DNA of 64,000 bases, from the NCBI RefSeq assembly GCF_001280565.1, contig NZ_LGRO01000002.1, positions 543,460 through 607,459 of the forward strand. Direction: 5' to 3'. This stretch comes from Sulfobacillus thermosulfidooxidans. Lineage in GTDB: Bacteria > Bacillota > Sulfobacillia > Sulfobacillales > Sulfobacillaceae. The translations under genes were made by a program, and so were the position numbers. Numbering within the stretch: the stretch's first letter is position 1; every line of letters starts with the position of its first letter. Of this stretch, positions 19,827 to 29,015 are shown piece after piece. The notes beneath the pieces were generated by a model, which was not told where the DNA came from, did not search any database, and was given only the letters and a program-made list of their open reading frames with translations.

Positions 19827-21008
19827 CTAAAATGCCGCCGATCCGCTTGGTAAAGTCTTGCGTGTGAATAATAACGACGTAGAAACAGTGAGCCAGGCCA
19901 CAGCAAATATTACCCATACCGAATGGAAAGCGTTTACCATCATGACAACTACCATGGCAAGGAGTTGAGACACCGTTGTGACGACACTGCCCACCGCCGT
20001 GATTCGACCCAACAGACCCTCAGGAACGGTTTCAAGAATCGCTGCACGCGTCAAGATGTCAATTCCGGGTAACCCGAATCCAGCCAAAAATATACCACCC
20101 AACAAGAATATCCAGGTATGGCCATAGAAAGTGACCAGCATCCCTAAGACCACGGCGTAAGGGATTACATAAGCCACCACACCGCGAGGGAGCTTTTGTG
20201 CCACGCGAGGTATCAGTGCCGAAGACACAAAAACACCTCCATAGAAAGCCGCATAGAAAATCCCTAGGCCTATCGCTCCTCCGGCTCGGTCGGTGTCCTT
20301 CGCTATAAATGGAATCCCGATTAGGAATGTTGTCACCACCAGATTGCCAAATGCCTCAACCGTGAAGATTCGTCGTACTGTCGCCGTTCGCCATGTCCAA
20401 CGCCACGGAGCGTGTTCGTCAGTTTTGACAGCATTATCATCAAAAACCGGTGGATTCAAGCCCACGAGCGCCATTAGACCCGCAGCCCCTAAAAAACTGA
20501 CGGCGTCCGCAGCAAATCCCAACCAAAAGCCATGCCTGGCGATTAAAACCCCACCAATTACCGGTCCTATTATGCCACTGAGCGCATAGCTTCCCAATAT
20601 CCACGAATTTGCCGTATCGATATCCGGTTTTCCCCGCACTCGCATGACTACTGAGAAAAATGCGGGTTCCACCGTAGCAATCACGGCCCCAATGAGTACT
20701 ACAAAAACCAATGCAAAACCCGTCGAGAATGCACTTGGACGCATCATTACATCAAATGCAAGGAGCCCCGCTATCCCAGCTAAGACCAAATTGGTGACCA
20801 CAAGGACACGCCTTCCGTCATACCGATCAATGAGCGCACCTGATCGCATCTGCACAATGGCACCAAACAACAGACTCAAAAACTGAACAATAGCTAGGGC
20901 TCGTACTGTTCCATAACGCGTGACAAGTGTCCAGTTCAAGGCTACCCGGTAGGCTCCGTTGCCGATAGATGAGATAAACTCGCTCCCAATAAACGTTACA
21001 AAATTCAC
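19827..21008 (-). CDS. Major facilitator superfamily transporter
   Basis: A 393-residue protein with about 12 hydrophobic segments. Between helices 2 and 3 it has the MFS loop pattern SGALIDRYDGRRVLV, a variant of GxLaDrxGrr. It resembles the MFS_3/enterobactin-exporter-like drug efflux group, but the substrate cannot be read from the sequence. It is a single gene, convergent with nothing, about 110 bases from the terminator that closes cbbX. Confidence 0.8.
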   Translation of the reverse strand: MNFVTFIGSEFISSIGNGAYRVALNWTLVTRYGTVRALAIVQFLSLLFGAIVQMRSGALIDRYDGRRVLVVTNLVLAGIAGLLAFDVMMRPSAFSTGFALVFVVLIGAVIATVEPAFFSVVMRVRGKPDIDTANSWILGSYALSGIIGPVIGGVLIARHGFWLGFAADAVSFLGAAGLMALVGLNPPVFDDNAVKTDEHAPWRWTWRTATVRRIFTVEAFGNLVVTTFLIGIPFIAKDTDRAGGAIGLGIFYAAFYGGVFVSSALIPRVAQKLPRGVVAYVIPYAVVLGMLVTFYGHTWIFLLGGIFLAGFGLPGIDILTRAAILETVPEGLLGRITAVGSVVTTVSQLLAMVVVMMVNAFHSVWVIFAVAWLTVSTSLLFTRKTLPSGSAAF

Positions 21009-21063
21009 GGTCTCTCTGCTCCATTCTGTTGGACACTACCATGGACACACTAAAAATCTTTAA

Positions 21064-21107
21064 AAAGAGAGTCCTCCTTTCCAATACGGGAAAGAAGGAC
21101 TCTCTTT
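21064..21107 (-). terminator. Terminator after cbbX
   Basis: A long imperfect stem (AAAGAGAGTCCT / AGGACTCTCTTT with an inner TTCC/GGAA pair) lies directly after the cbbX stop. It is flanked by A and T runs and could work in both directions. Confidence 0.75.
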
Positions 21108-21115
21108 CATAATAT

Positions 21116-22036
21116 TTAAGCGGAAACGTGATCTTGATCGGGTAATCCAGTAAAGACACGGCTTGCCAAAATATCTTCGGCCTCAATCGTCATCAAATCG
21201 TCTTTCGTCAAGCGACCACCCTTGGCAAATAAACGATTGGCTTGTCTCAATCGTGCACGGTCTAGGGCATTACGCACACTGCGCGCATTGGCGAAATTGG
21301 GCATCGCCATTCGGCGATCCAGATAAGACCGGAACGCTTCCCGGGCTTCTTGACTTAACCGATAATGCTGTTCCGCTAACATGAGTTCAGCAATGAGCAA
21401 CAATTCATCTGCTGTATAATCTGGAAAATCAATATGATGGGCAATACGAGAACGCATTCCCGGATTGGATTTGAAGAAGCGATCCATCCGATCTTTATAT
21501 CCGGCAAGAATCACAACCAAATCATCCCGCTGATTTTCCATCACCTGCAACAAAATTTCGATCGTTTCTTGACCGTAGTCGCGTTCGTTTTCCTCACGAT
21601 ATAGGTAGTATGCTTCATCTATAAACAGCACCCCACCCATGGCACGTTTCAAGACTTCTTTGGTCTTAGGGGCCGTGTGACCAATATATTGCCCCACCAA
21701 GTCATCGCGTGTAACAGCCACCATATGGCCTTTGCGAACATATCCGAGCCGGTGCAAAATCTCTGCCATGCGCATAGCCACCGTCGTTTTCCCGGTTCCC
21801 GGATTACCTGTAAATGACATGTGCAGAGAAGGAGTTTGCGAGGATAATTCAAGTTGTTTTCTCATTTTATCGACCAGCAGCAGAGCCGCAATTTCGCGAA
21901 TGCGGGTCTTAACAGGCTTTAATCCTATTAATTCACGGTCTAATTGAGCCAAAATGTCCATTACTTTGGATTCCCCGAGGACCGTATCGAAATCCAAAAA
22001 CGGTTCTTGTTGAATATTTGCGGCGTCTTGTGTCAT
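21116..22036 (-). CDS. cbbX: CbbX-type AAA+ Rubisco activase
   Basis: The protein has Walker [10 protein letters not shown], Walker [13 protein letters not shown] and the CbbX pore-loop segment [15 protein letters not shown]. The flanking sequence ([20 protein letters not shown], and [18 protein letters not shown]) matches red-type Rubisco activase closely. CbbX uses ATP to pull inhibitory sugar phosphates from form-IC Rubisco. The ATG at 22036 gives 306 residues, the family length. The frame stays open upstream to 22204, overlapping the end of rpe, and would add a stretch with two CxxC pairs. rpe, a Calvin-cycle enzyme, is directly upstream. Confidence 0.88.
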   Translation of the reverse strand: MTQDAANIQQEPFLDFDTVLGESKVMDILAQLDRELIGLKPVKTRIREIAALLLVDKMRKQLELSSQTPSLHMSFTGNPGTGKTTVAMRMAEILHRLGYVRKGHMVAVTRDDLVGQYIGHTAPKTKEVLKRAMGGVLFIDEAYYLYREENERDYGQETIEILLQVMENQRDDLVVILAGYKDRMDRFFKSNPGMRSRIAHHIDFPDYTADELLLIAELMLAEQHYRLSQEAREAFRSYLDRRMAMPNFANARSVRNALDRARLRQANRLFAKGGRLTKDDLMTIEAEDILASRVFTGLPDQDHVSA

Positions 22037-22148
22037 GATTTTGTGCCGCCCGCCCATTAAGGCACGGACGCGCTTCCCTCCCTTGCTGATAGTAAAGTTT
22101 CCGTGGACTGACTGATTACAGGACATACATAAGTCACGCGGATTGCGA

Positions 22149-22838
22149 CTAATGGGTTTGCAATTGCCGCATCCCGTGCTCGGCTTGTTCACGAATTTGT
22201 TCAATCACATGTTTACGGTCAGGCTGCCCGAAAATCGCACTGCCGACGACAAGGATTTCCGCGCCTGCTTGGCTTACTGCCTCGGCCGTGTTCTGATTGA
22301 TGCCACCATCGACCTCAATGAGAATCTGTGAATATCCGGAAGTGTCCAACAAATGGCGAAGATTTCGAACTTTTTCTGTCATAAGAGGAATATATTTTTG
22401 GCCACCAAAACCCGGATTTACGGTCATCACAAGAACATAGTCTAAATCCGGTAAGACATTTTCGACGACCTGGATCGGCGTCGATGGCGTCAGTGCCAAA
22501 CCCGCTTTTTTGCCAGCACTGCGGATCATGTCTAAGGCTCGTTGCACATGGGGCGTGGCCTCATAATGAATCGATATGCTGTCGGCTCCTGCCTTTAAAA
22601 AATCGGGGATATATTGCTCGGGTTTCACAATCATGAGATGGACATCAAGATGTGCCGTCGTATCCTTACGTAAAGACTCCACAACCACAGGACCCATGGT
22701 GATGTTGGGAACAAATTGGCCGTCCATCACATCGATATGAATCCAGTCCGCGCCGCCCGTTAGGACATCTTGTACTTCTCGGCCCAAATGAGCAAAATTC
22801 GCGGACAAAATAGATGGAGCAATTAGCGAATTCCTCAT
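22149..22838 (-). CDS. rpe: Ribulose-phosphate 3-epimerase
   Basis: This TIM-barrel enzyme interconverts ribulose 5-phosphate and xylulose 5-phosphate. Family motifs are the start [56 protein letters not shown] and [13 protein letters not shown]-rich site precedes two adjacent ATG codons (22841 and 22838). Next to cbbX it probably serves CO2 fixation as well as the pentose phosphate pathway. Confidence 0.95.
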   Translation of the reverse strand: MRNSLIAPSILSANFAHLGREVQDVLTGGADWIHIDVMDGQFVPNITMGPVVVESLRKDTTAHLDVHLMIVKPEQYIPDFLKAGADSISIHYEATPHVQRALDMIRSAGKKAGLALTPSTPIQVVENVLPDLDYVLVMTVNPGFGGQKYIPLMTEKVRNLRHLLDTSGYSQILIEVDGGINQNTAEAVSQAGAEILVVGSAIFGQPDRKHVIEQIREQAEHGMRQLQTH

Positions 22839-23139
22839 CATATCCCCCTTCTCACATAACAAAGCCACCCTATCAGCGATGTAACCTTGTGAATTTTCTC
22901 ACTAATTATCGAGTAAATTAGATCTGGTGTCAAGAGTTCTAGCGGTCAAATGTCATATCGTCCTGGCCAATGCCCTACCATTTCCCCTCAATGACGATGA
23001 CGTCTATTCATTCCCTGAGACAAGTATATATGACCCAAAGACCTGGCATGTTCATGTTGCGGTCCAACAGCGTCTTCTGTACTGGGGAGCCGGTGACGTG
23101 CCCACAAATCAAATCCCTGTAATAGGAGGGCAACTGTTT

Positions 23140-23526
23140 ATGGCCTGGCTAGTGCAACATTTTCACCCAGCGATAATCCATTTCCCCATTGTTTTGTTTT
23201 TATTGACCGCGGCCGCCCGAACCTTTAGCAACCAAGTTCCGTCGAGCTTCATTCGCCTCGGCTTATTACTTAGTATCTTCTTTGGATTACTGGCCATCGT
23301 TTCGGGTCTTGTAGCGGCTCAACCACAATTGACACCTCCCGATCGTCTCTTAACTTGGCATATGCGTTTAGCCAGTCTTTGGATGGGCTCTGTGCTGTAT
23401 CTTTACCTCACGCACGATCATGAGCCAGAGCGTTTAATCACAACTTTGATATGGATTGCCGCCAGCCTTTTAATTGTCGCTATTGGCACTTTAGGCGGCT
23501 TAATGGTCTATGCTTTTGTCCGCTGA
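23140..23526 (+). CDS. DUF2231-like membrane protein
   Basis: A 128-residue protein with four hydrophobic segments. It opens with MAWLVQHFHPAIIHFPIVL; the HPAxxHFPI pattern is typical of DUF2231 membrane proteins, which are often near cytochrome genes. The ATG at 23140 is preferred because ATAGGAGGG lies upstream; the frame extends further back without a ribosome-binding site. Its end overlaps the convergent gene 23508-23873 by 19 bases. Function is unknown. Confidence 0.65.
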   Translation: MAWLVQHFHPAIIHFPIVLFLLTAAARTFSNQVPSSFIRLGLLLSIFFGLLAIVSGLVAAQPQLTPPDRLLTWHMRLASLWMGSVLYLYLTHDHEPERLITTLIWIAASLLIVAIGTLGGLMVYAFVR

Positions 23527-23873
23527 CTTTTTTGATAGGCACGGCCAAATAATGCGTCAGCTAAACCCACTAAAACACCAATGGCAATTGAATCAAAGAC
23601 ATAGGCAAAGGTATGGACAATAGGGTAGACATAGTGAGTAAAATAAATGCTCACCACGGTCGTTGTCACAATAAAACCGATAAAACCACGACCTGGCGGA
23701 GAAATGTATCCCCCAAACATTTCATCAACCAAATAGCCAATACCGGCGACAAACAGCGCAATGATTACGGCCTCGGTTAAAGAGATGCCGGGAAACAAAC
23801 TTAAGGTATAGCGAAAAATCTCTAATAACATTAAGGTCATAATGAAACGGGCTATAGCTCCCTTCCAATTCAT
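23508..23873 (-). CDS. Small four-helix membrane protein (possibly DUF2512/YndM-like)
   Basis: A 121-residue product with about four membrane helices, starting MNWKGAIARFIMTLMLLE behind AAGGAGGG. The pattern, including GYLVDEMFG in the middle, resembles YndM-type (DUF2512) proteins, but the match is from memory and weak. No function is assigned. It is convergent with the DUF2231-like gene. Confidence 0.5.
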   Translation of the reverse strand: MNWKGAIARFIMTLMLLEIFRYTLSLFPGISLTEAVIIALFVAGIGYLVDEMFGGYISPPGRGFIGFIVTTTVVSIYFTHYVYPIVHTFAYVFDSIAIGVLVGLADALFGRAYQKSQRTKA

Positions 23874-24058
23874 AAACGGTCCCTCCTTATCTTCTTGCAA
23901 GTAGTGTGACTCGCTCATTCTTTCTTTATCCGGTTCCATGAGGTATAGGCAAAAAATTTTGCGGCACGCTATTCCTACACCACAGAAAGCAGGCATTGCC
24001 TAAACCGCAGCCACTATTCACCGTCCAATTCAATCAAGAGAGGAGGTAAAAACCGATC

Positions 24059-24541
24059 ATGCAAAAAAGGCCCAAGATATGGATTGCTTTGATGGCAGTC
24101 GTAACGTTCACTGCGGGGTGTGGACTTTATGGAGCTGGCGGACCCAACAACAATGTTCCCCGGGGAAAAGAAGGTCAACAACCTCAAGGCGTTACCGACG
24201 TGAATAATACCCGCAATCCCTTGTTGGATCACAAAACCAACCGGTCACGTGCTAAGAAAGTGTCGGCGGCCACGAAAACACCGCAGAATCCTCAAGCCGT
24301 GAAAGCGGGCGCTATTGTCTTTCAAAGAGATTGCGCGTCTTGTCATGGACCCCAGGGTATTGGAACGACCGGGGCTCCAAGACTAGCCGCCCCGAGTGGT
24401 GTGGTGTCCACCTTCGGGGATGTCGCCAAACTCAAGACCTTTATTGCCACACATATGCCGGCTAATCATCCGGGAAGTCTGGATGCGAAAGACGCCACTA
24501 CGGTATCACAATACGTTTGGCATATTGCCGAAGGCAAATAA
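24059..24541 (+). CDS. Lipoprotein c-type cytochrome
   Basis: A 160-residue exported protein. The N-terminal signal ends in a lipobox-like TFTAGC (Cys21), so it is probably lipid-anchored outside the membrane. A long flexible linker follows. One heme-binding CASCH (near residue 98) lies in a class I cytochrome c fold, and the Met in ATHMPANHPG is the likely sixth ligand. It probably feeds electrons toward the oxidase encoded just downstream on the opposite strand. GAGGAGG precedes the ATG. Confidence 0.85.
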   Translation: MQKRPKIWIALMAVVTFTAGCGLYGAGGPNNNVPRGKEGQQPQGVTDVNNTRNPLLDHKTNRSRAKKVSAATKTPQNPQAVKAGAIVFQRDCASCHGPQGIGTTGAPRLAAPSGVVSTFGDVAKLKTFIATHMPANHPGSLDAKDATTVSQYVWHIAEGK

Positions 24542-24560
24542 AATATTTTACGTTGCCGAA

Positions 24561-24597
24561 AGGACCAGTACGCTAAGCCGGGTACTGGCCTTTTTCT
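24561..24597 (+). terminator. Terminator of the cytochrome c gene
   Basis: CCAGTAC / GTACTGG stem followed by CCTTTTTC just after the cytochrome c stop. It separates this gene from the convergent oxidase operon. Confidence 0.75.
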
Positions 24598-25443
24598 TTA
24601 TCCTATTTGATTGATAAACAATGCCACAATGCCGAGCAAATACGCCTGATTAATATATTCTAACCATTTGAGACGCATCATGCGGCGAGGAAGTGGAGTG
24701 ATGAGACTTAAACCGTTACTTGTGAGAAAGACGATGCCGAGGAGTAAACTTTCCAACAAATAGTCAGGTTTTAAAGGATCGACATAATAAGGAAATAAAC
24801 CACCGAGTGCAGTAAGGACCGACCATATTAACATCCGGGTTTTCAGCCGCTCTTCTTCACGCGGAAAAGTTGTTTGGATTTTTTGGCAGTACTGGCTGTG
24901 CCATAGAAAATACATTTCGTGGATATAGGATTGTGCCCAAAGCCCCGGAATCGCCAATAGAAGCAGCATTTCTGCGAAGTCTATATGATGATGTCCTATC
25001 ACCAGTCCTGCATAGGGACTGAGAGCCCCAAGAAGGCTCGCGGCAATCGCACCTCCGCGCCGCCGTCCCCAATGAGGCAGGGTGAGAATGGCCGTCATAT
25101 TGAACATCCCTAAACTCAGCTGGGCCATCAAAGGACTCGAGGACCACAAAGACAGCATGGCCACAGCTTGTCCTCCGATGGCAATCGTCCAGAGTTTTCG
25201 TGACAAGTGCGTATACGCCCCTTGCAACACTAATATCATGCTGGCCAGAGATTCTGACCAAGCCCACACCATGGTTGCCAGGGTAGGCCACAGGGACAAC
25301 GGGTAATGTCTTACAGCGATTAATACGCTGATAGACCAAAGGACGGCGACAAATCCCCACGAAAATCGTGTGAGTGGGGTCTTGTCGGGTCCTTGCGACC
25401 AAATCATTGGCGAGATTATCTGACGATTTTGCGAAATGTTCAC
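24598..25443 (-). CDS. Polytopic membrane protein of the oxidase operon, unknown family
   Basis: A 281-residue protein with seven to eight hydrophobic segments. There are histidine-rich parts in the middle (GLVIGHHHIDFAEM and SYIHEMYFLWHSQY) that could bind heme or metal. It lacks the NxxxD-type motifs of heme O synthase (CtaB) and I see no convincing CtaG match. Its start overlaps the preceding small gene by four bases, so it is the last gene of the oxidase operon. An assembly role is an inference from context only. Confidence 0.6.
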   Translation of the reverse strand: MNISQNRQIISPMIWSQGPDKTPLTRFSWGFVAVLWSISVLIAVRHYPLSLWPTLATMVWAWSESLASMILVLQGAYTHLSRKLWTIAIGGQAVAMLSLWSSSPLMAQLSLGMFNMTAILTLPHWGRRRGGAIAASLLGALSPYAGLVIGHHHIDFAEMLLLLAIPGLWAQSYIHEMYFLWHSQYCQKIQTTFPREEERLKTRMLIWSVLTALGGLFPYYVDPLKPDYLLESLLLGIVFLTSNGLSLITPLPRRMMRLKWLEYINQAYLLGIVALFINQIG

Positions 25444-25649
25444 GACTTCGATCCCGGTTTATGCTGATGTCCTGGAGGCTTGGGTTTCGGATCATCGAAT
25501 TGATCATCGATCCGCAAGGCCACTTTTCGAAAAGAAATAAGCAGGACAGTCATCACGATAATCTGGAAGAGCCACCAAAATGGATCCCACCAGTGTGCAA
25601 TACCAGGACTATACGGTATTCGAATAGGTAGGTAAGGAAAAAATCCCAT
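25440..25649 (-). CDS. Small oxidase-operon membrane protein
   Basis: A 69-residue product with one long hydrophobic helix (FWWLFQIIVMTVLLISF) and a proline- and lysine-rich C-terminal tail (DDPKPKPPGHQHKPGS). It overlaps the next gene by four bases and follows subunit III. It may be a small accessory subunit comparable to subunit IV, but no family is recognised. Confidence 0.6.
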   Translation of the reverse strand: MGFFPYLPIRIPYSPGIAHWWDPFWWLFQIIVMTVLLISFRKVALRIDDQFDDPKPKPPGHQHKPGSKS

Positions 25650-25681
25650 AGTACAACCTCCTCATCAATTGGAATAGCATC

Positions 25682-26227
25682 TTAAATCCAATACAGAAAC
25701 AAATAGGACAACAGGCTGCCAACCATTTGAAAGATCCAAAAATATAGCGCCGCATCAGCATCCCAGTGATATTCATCGGTAAACTGAACTCGTGCCGCCC
25801 GAAAACTGATGGCAATCAGAACAAAAATTCCAACCAGTTCATAAAAACCGGAGACACCCGTTAAGGTAAAATACACTTCTCCATAACGCGTGCCCGGGGG
25901 AATAAACCGTGTCCCCCATTGATAAGCCAAAATAAACAGTTGCAAGCTACCTAATACGGCCGCACGGCGGAATCCCTGAACCATTTCCATGAGCCGATTG
26001 TGACGAATAGCCACGACAGCCTGCCAGGCAATAAGCCCAGATAACAAATCCAGCAGGATTTCAACAGCTCCTAACCAGCCGTTGACTTTGGGACTGACAT
26101 AATACCCATCAAACATGTACCAGTCCGCAAAGATTAAGATGAACGGCACTGATTGACTAACCAAAAATATTCGCAATCCCCAACGGTACGCCGCTAATTC
26201 CCGGTCTTTCACATACGTTGCTGCCAT
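25682..26227 (-). CDS. ctaE: Heme-copper oxidase subunit III
   Basis: A 181-residue protein with about five membrane helices and the subunit III pattern, including GSLQLFILAYQWGTR and TGVSGFYELVGIFVLIAISFRA. It is shorter than seven-helix subunit III proteins, as is common in bacteria. AAGGAGG precedes the ATG at 26227. It follows subunit I by 15 bases. Confidence 0.8.
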   Translation of the reverse strand: MAATYVKDRELAAYRWGLRIFLVSQSVPFILIFADWYMFDGYYVSPKVNGWLGAVEILLDLLSGLIAWQAVVAIRHNRLMEMVQGFRRAAVLGSLQLFILAYQWGTRFIPPGTRYGEVYFTLTGVSGFYELVGIFVLIAISFRAARVQFTDEYHWDADAALYFWIFQMVGSLLSYLFLYWI

Positions 26228-26242
26228 ACAGGGTCCTCCTCC

Positions 26243-28114
26243 TTATTGTGATTCGGATGCGTCCTTCACCAAATATGCCGAGGGTTCGTCATGGTCATAG
26301 CGATAGAATCCCCGTACCACCTCAACTTCTCCGTCAAAGTTATTTTCCGGAGGCGGAGAGGTCGTCAACCATTCCAGCGTGCGTGAATGCCAAGGATTTT
26401 CCGGAGCTTTAGGACCATTACGCCAAGCCCAGATAATGTGAATGGCGTGGGCAATAAAGCCTGCCCCGAGGAAGAAAGCAAAGAGAGACACTTCGTAGTT
26501 CATGGGTTTTAAATACGGTGGATAAGCCGGTACCCAGCGGTTCATTCCGTCCAATCCCAAGAGAAACATTTGACCGAACGTCCCATTGAACCCGATGAAA
26601 ATCCAAATCGCTAACAGCTTGCCCCAGGTTTCGTTATACATGCGTCCAGAAAACTTCGGCAGCCAGTAATACATTGACGCAATCCATGTGAAAATCATGC
26701 CGCCAATAATGGTGTAATGGAAATGCGCGATAACAAAAAACGTATCATGGACCTGCAAATTCACCGGCGGGTCCGCCAAATAAACTCCCGTCAATCCCCC
26801 AACCACGAAGTTGAACAAACTCATCAACACCAATAGCGAAGGGGTCGTTAAACGCAGTCTCGCTTTCCACAGCGTTCCAATGGCAGCCATGAACGAAAAT
26901 CCGGTGGGAATAGAAATCATCTCGGTGAAGAACGCAAAGGGAAACATTTCACTGTTGCGCATATTGGTAAACATATGGTGCGCCCAAACCAGCCCACTTA
27001 ACATCATCACGAAGATCAACCCGATAATGGCCCAATCCCGCGCAAATAAGTTTTTCTGTGCCATAACCGGAATGATTTCGTTCCACATGGCAAAAGCCGG
27101 GAGCACGATAATGTAGACTTCAGGATGCCCAAACAACCAGAACATGCTCAAATAGGTTTCCGGGCTGCCTAAAGCATCCCAAAAGTGGAAAGGAATCAGC
27201 TTATCCAGCAACGCCATGACAAATGTCATTTCAATTTCCGGTTGCCAAATTAGATTAAGAAGAGACACAGTTAAAATACCCCATACAAACAAGGGCAATC
27301 GGGCCCATGTCATTCCTTTAGCCCGGTGAAAGATAATCGTGGCGGACAAATTGACAGCCGATAAAATCGTCGAAAAGGTCATCGCAAAGATCCCGAGATA
27401 GTAATACACCATGCCTCCTGGGTCTTGACTAGCTAGGGGCTCATATCCTCGCCACCCCGTATCCCAATATCCTAATAAGGGACTGGCAATCAAGGTTAGA
27501 GCTCCCGCCGGTAACAGCCAATGACCAATACCCGATAAGCGGGAAAAGACTGTCCGTTTTGCGCCGATCATGAGGGGCACAAAGTAATTGCCTAGTCCCG
27601 AAATCATTGCCACGGTGCCTACCCCAAACATCATGAGCGATCCATGAATGCCAACCGCCGTCAAATATTGGCCTGTGTAAGTAAAGAAATGCATGGAGGG
27701 TTGCATCAGCTCATATCGCATGGCCATGGCATCAAGTCCCGCAATCAGAAAGATTGAACTGGACGAAAAGAGGTATTGAATGCCAATGACTTTGTGATTG
27801 GTGCTGAGCCCAAAATAGCGGCGCCAATCTTTAGGCTCAACCCACGTGCTCGGAGAGCCAAATAGCGGTAAAATCATTTCTTCGTAACCGCCCACACCAA
27901 GGAGCCAGCCTAATAATCCCCCAACCCAACCAATAACTGCAGACGGTTCTGTCACTAAGGGATTTCCACGGTAGGGATCCACCGCCACCGTAAAAAGATC
28001 AAATACCACAAACCCTATCGTAGCCCAGATAAGCCCTCGCAACACAGGTGCCATCCGTAGGACTTTTGGTTGCGGATGGTTGCGAGGCTCCGCTTGTGCA
28101 ATACGTTGTTCCAT
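26243..28114 (-). CDS. ctaD: Heme-copper (aa3-type) oxidase subunit I
   Basis: The catalytic subunit reduces O2 at the heme a3-CuB site. The CuB and cross-link motif GHPEVYIIVLPAF, the adjacent HHMFT and the heme-ligand segment DTFFVIAHFHYTII are present. The HPEVY form points to an A-type enzyme. The ATG at 28114 (GGGAGG upstream) gives 623 residues, with an N-terminal extension of about 100 residues containing extra hydrophobic stretches ahead of the usual first helix. It is co-transcribed with subunits II and III and a cupredoxin. Confidence 0.93.
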   Translation of the reverse strand: MEQRIAQAEPRNHPQPKVLRMAPVLRGLIWATIGFVVFDLFTVAVDPYRGNPLVTEPSAVIGWVGGLLGWLLGVGGYEEMILPLFGSPSTWVEPKDWRRYFGLSTNHKVIGIQYLFSSSSIFLIAGLDAMAMRYELMQPSMHFFTYTGQYLTAVGIHGSLMMFGVGTVAMISGLGNYFVPLMIGAKRTVFSRLSGIGHWLLPAGALTLIASPLLGYWDTGWRGYEPLASQDPGGMVYYYLGIFAMTFSTILSAVNLSATIIFHRAKGMTWARLPLFVWGILTVSLLNLIWQPEIEMTFVMALLDKLIPFHFWDALGSPETYLSMFWLFGHPEVYIIVLPAFAMWNEIIPVMAQKNLFARDWAIIGLIFVMMLSGLVWAHHMFTNMRNSEMFPFAFFTEMISIPTGFSFMAAIGTLWKARLRLTTPSLLVLMSLFNFVVGGLTGVYLADPPVNLQVHDTFFVIAHFHYTIIGGMIFTWIASMYYWLPKFSGRMYNETWGKLLAIWIFIGFNGTFGQMFLLGLDGMNRWVPAYPPYLKPMNYEVSLFAFFLGAGFIAHAIHIIWAWRNGPKAPENPWHSRTLEWLTTSPPPENNFDGEVEVVRGFYRYDHDEPSAYLVKDASESQ

Positions 28115-28158
28115 TCTTCTTCCTCCCGTAAACAAGACCTAATCAATTATGTCGGCGT

Positions 28159-28971
28159 TTAAACGCCGCTCGCCTGTAGTTTCTTTTGATACGCAATCCA
28201 CTGGGCAAACTGCTTAGCTGTCACCACAGAGACCGGCGCTTCCATATAGGGATGTCCGGGACCGCAGACTTCAGCACATTGCACTCGGACCAGAGGACTA
28301 GTCTTGAAATTGGCCACGTGATTGGGGACTAAAAATTCGGTGCGGGTTTCTCCAGGAATCACATCTTCTTTAATCCCAAACGCGGGAATCCAGAAACTAT
28401 GGATCACCCCAGCGTAGACATCATAGGTGTGGAAAGGGTCATAACTTCGTAGGAAGAACTCAACTGGCCGGTTCACCGGCAATTCCATCTCGTCCAGTCC
28501 CTGGGCATTAACCGCCTGTTTAATCCCATATTGGGGATAGCTAAAAATCCATTCCCATTGTCTTGCTGTCACATTGACAATTAACGGATTCTGCTTTTTT
28601 TCTTGCCGCCAGTTAGTAAACATGGCTTCAAGGTCTACAGAGGTTGGATGTAGCCAGAACATAATATTTAACAGAAAACTCGCCGCCACCCAGAAAAAGA
28701 TGTACCATTTGTTCCGCATGGCTTGCACCAAACTGGGTTTCGGTTCATTATTGGGAGCGCGAAAACGAATTAACGTGTAAATGACCATCAACGCCACAAA
28801 TATGAATATGGGCATGAGCCAAGAGGACAAAAAGTTAAAAGCGCTTAAGGCGATACTGCCCTGATTGGATATGGTGTAATACATGGAATGGGCACGAATA
28901 GATCGAAACCAGATTTCTCCCAGTGTCGTGAGAATCCCCCAAATCACGACGAAGACAATTGCATCCCCCAT
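28159..28971 (-). CDS. ctaC: Heme-copper oxidase subunit II (CuA)
   Basis: Two or three N-terminal membrane helices are followed by an external cupredoxin domain. The binuclear CuA ligands are complete: His in GVIHSFWIPAFG and the CAEVCGPGHPYM cluster (two Cys, His, Met). ARQWEWIFSYP is the aromatic patch that accepts electrons. The ATG at 28971 is chosen for the preceding AAGGAGG. Length is 270 residues. Confidence 0.92.
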   Translation of the reverse strand: MGDAIVFVVIWGILTTLGEIWFRSIRAHSMYYTISNQGSIALSAFNFLSSWLMPIFIFVALMVIYTLIRFRAPNNEPKPSLVQAMRNKWYIFFWVAASFLLNIMFWLHPTSVDLEAMFTNWRQEKKQNPLIVNVTARQWEWIFSYPQYGIKQAVNAQGLDEMELPVNRPVEFFLRSYDPFHTYDVYAGVIHSFWIPAFGIKEDVIPGETRTEFLVPNHVANFKTSPLVRVQCAEVCGPGHPYMEAPVSVVTAKQFAQWIAYQKKLQASGV

Positions 28972-29015
28972 CGTACTGCCTCCTTTCAACGCCGCACATG
29001 CGCGCTAACACAATC

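Noticed and set aside
24598..25443. Heme O synthase (CtaB) or CtaG
   Set aside because: The position is suggestive, but no prenyltransferase Asp-rich motifs and no convincing CtaG pattern are visible.
24857..25507. 216-codon minus-strand frame overlapping the oxidase-operon membrane protein
   Set aside because: It overlaps two genes that have good starts, hydrophobic segments and operon spacing; this frame looks like a random Arg- and Ser-rich shadow.
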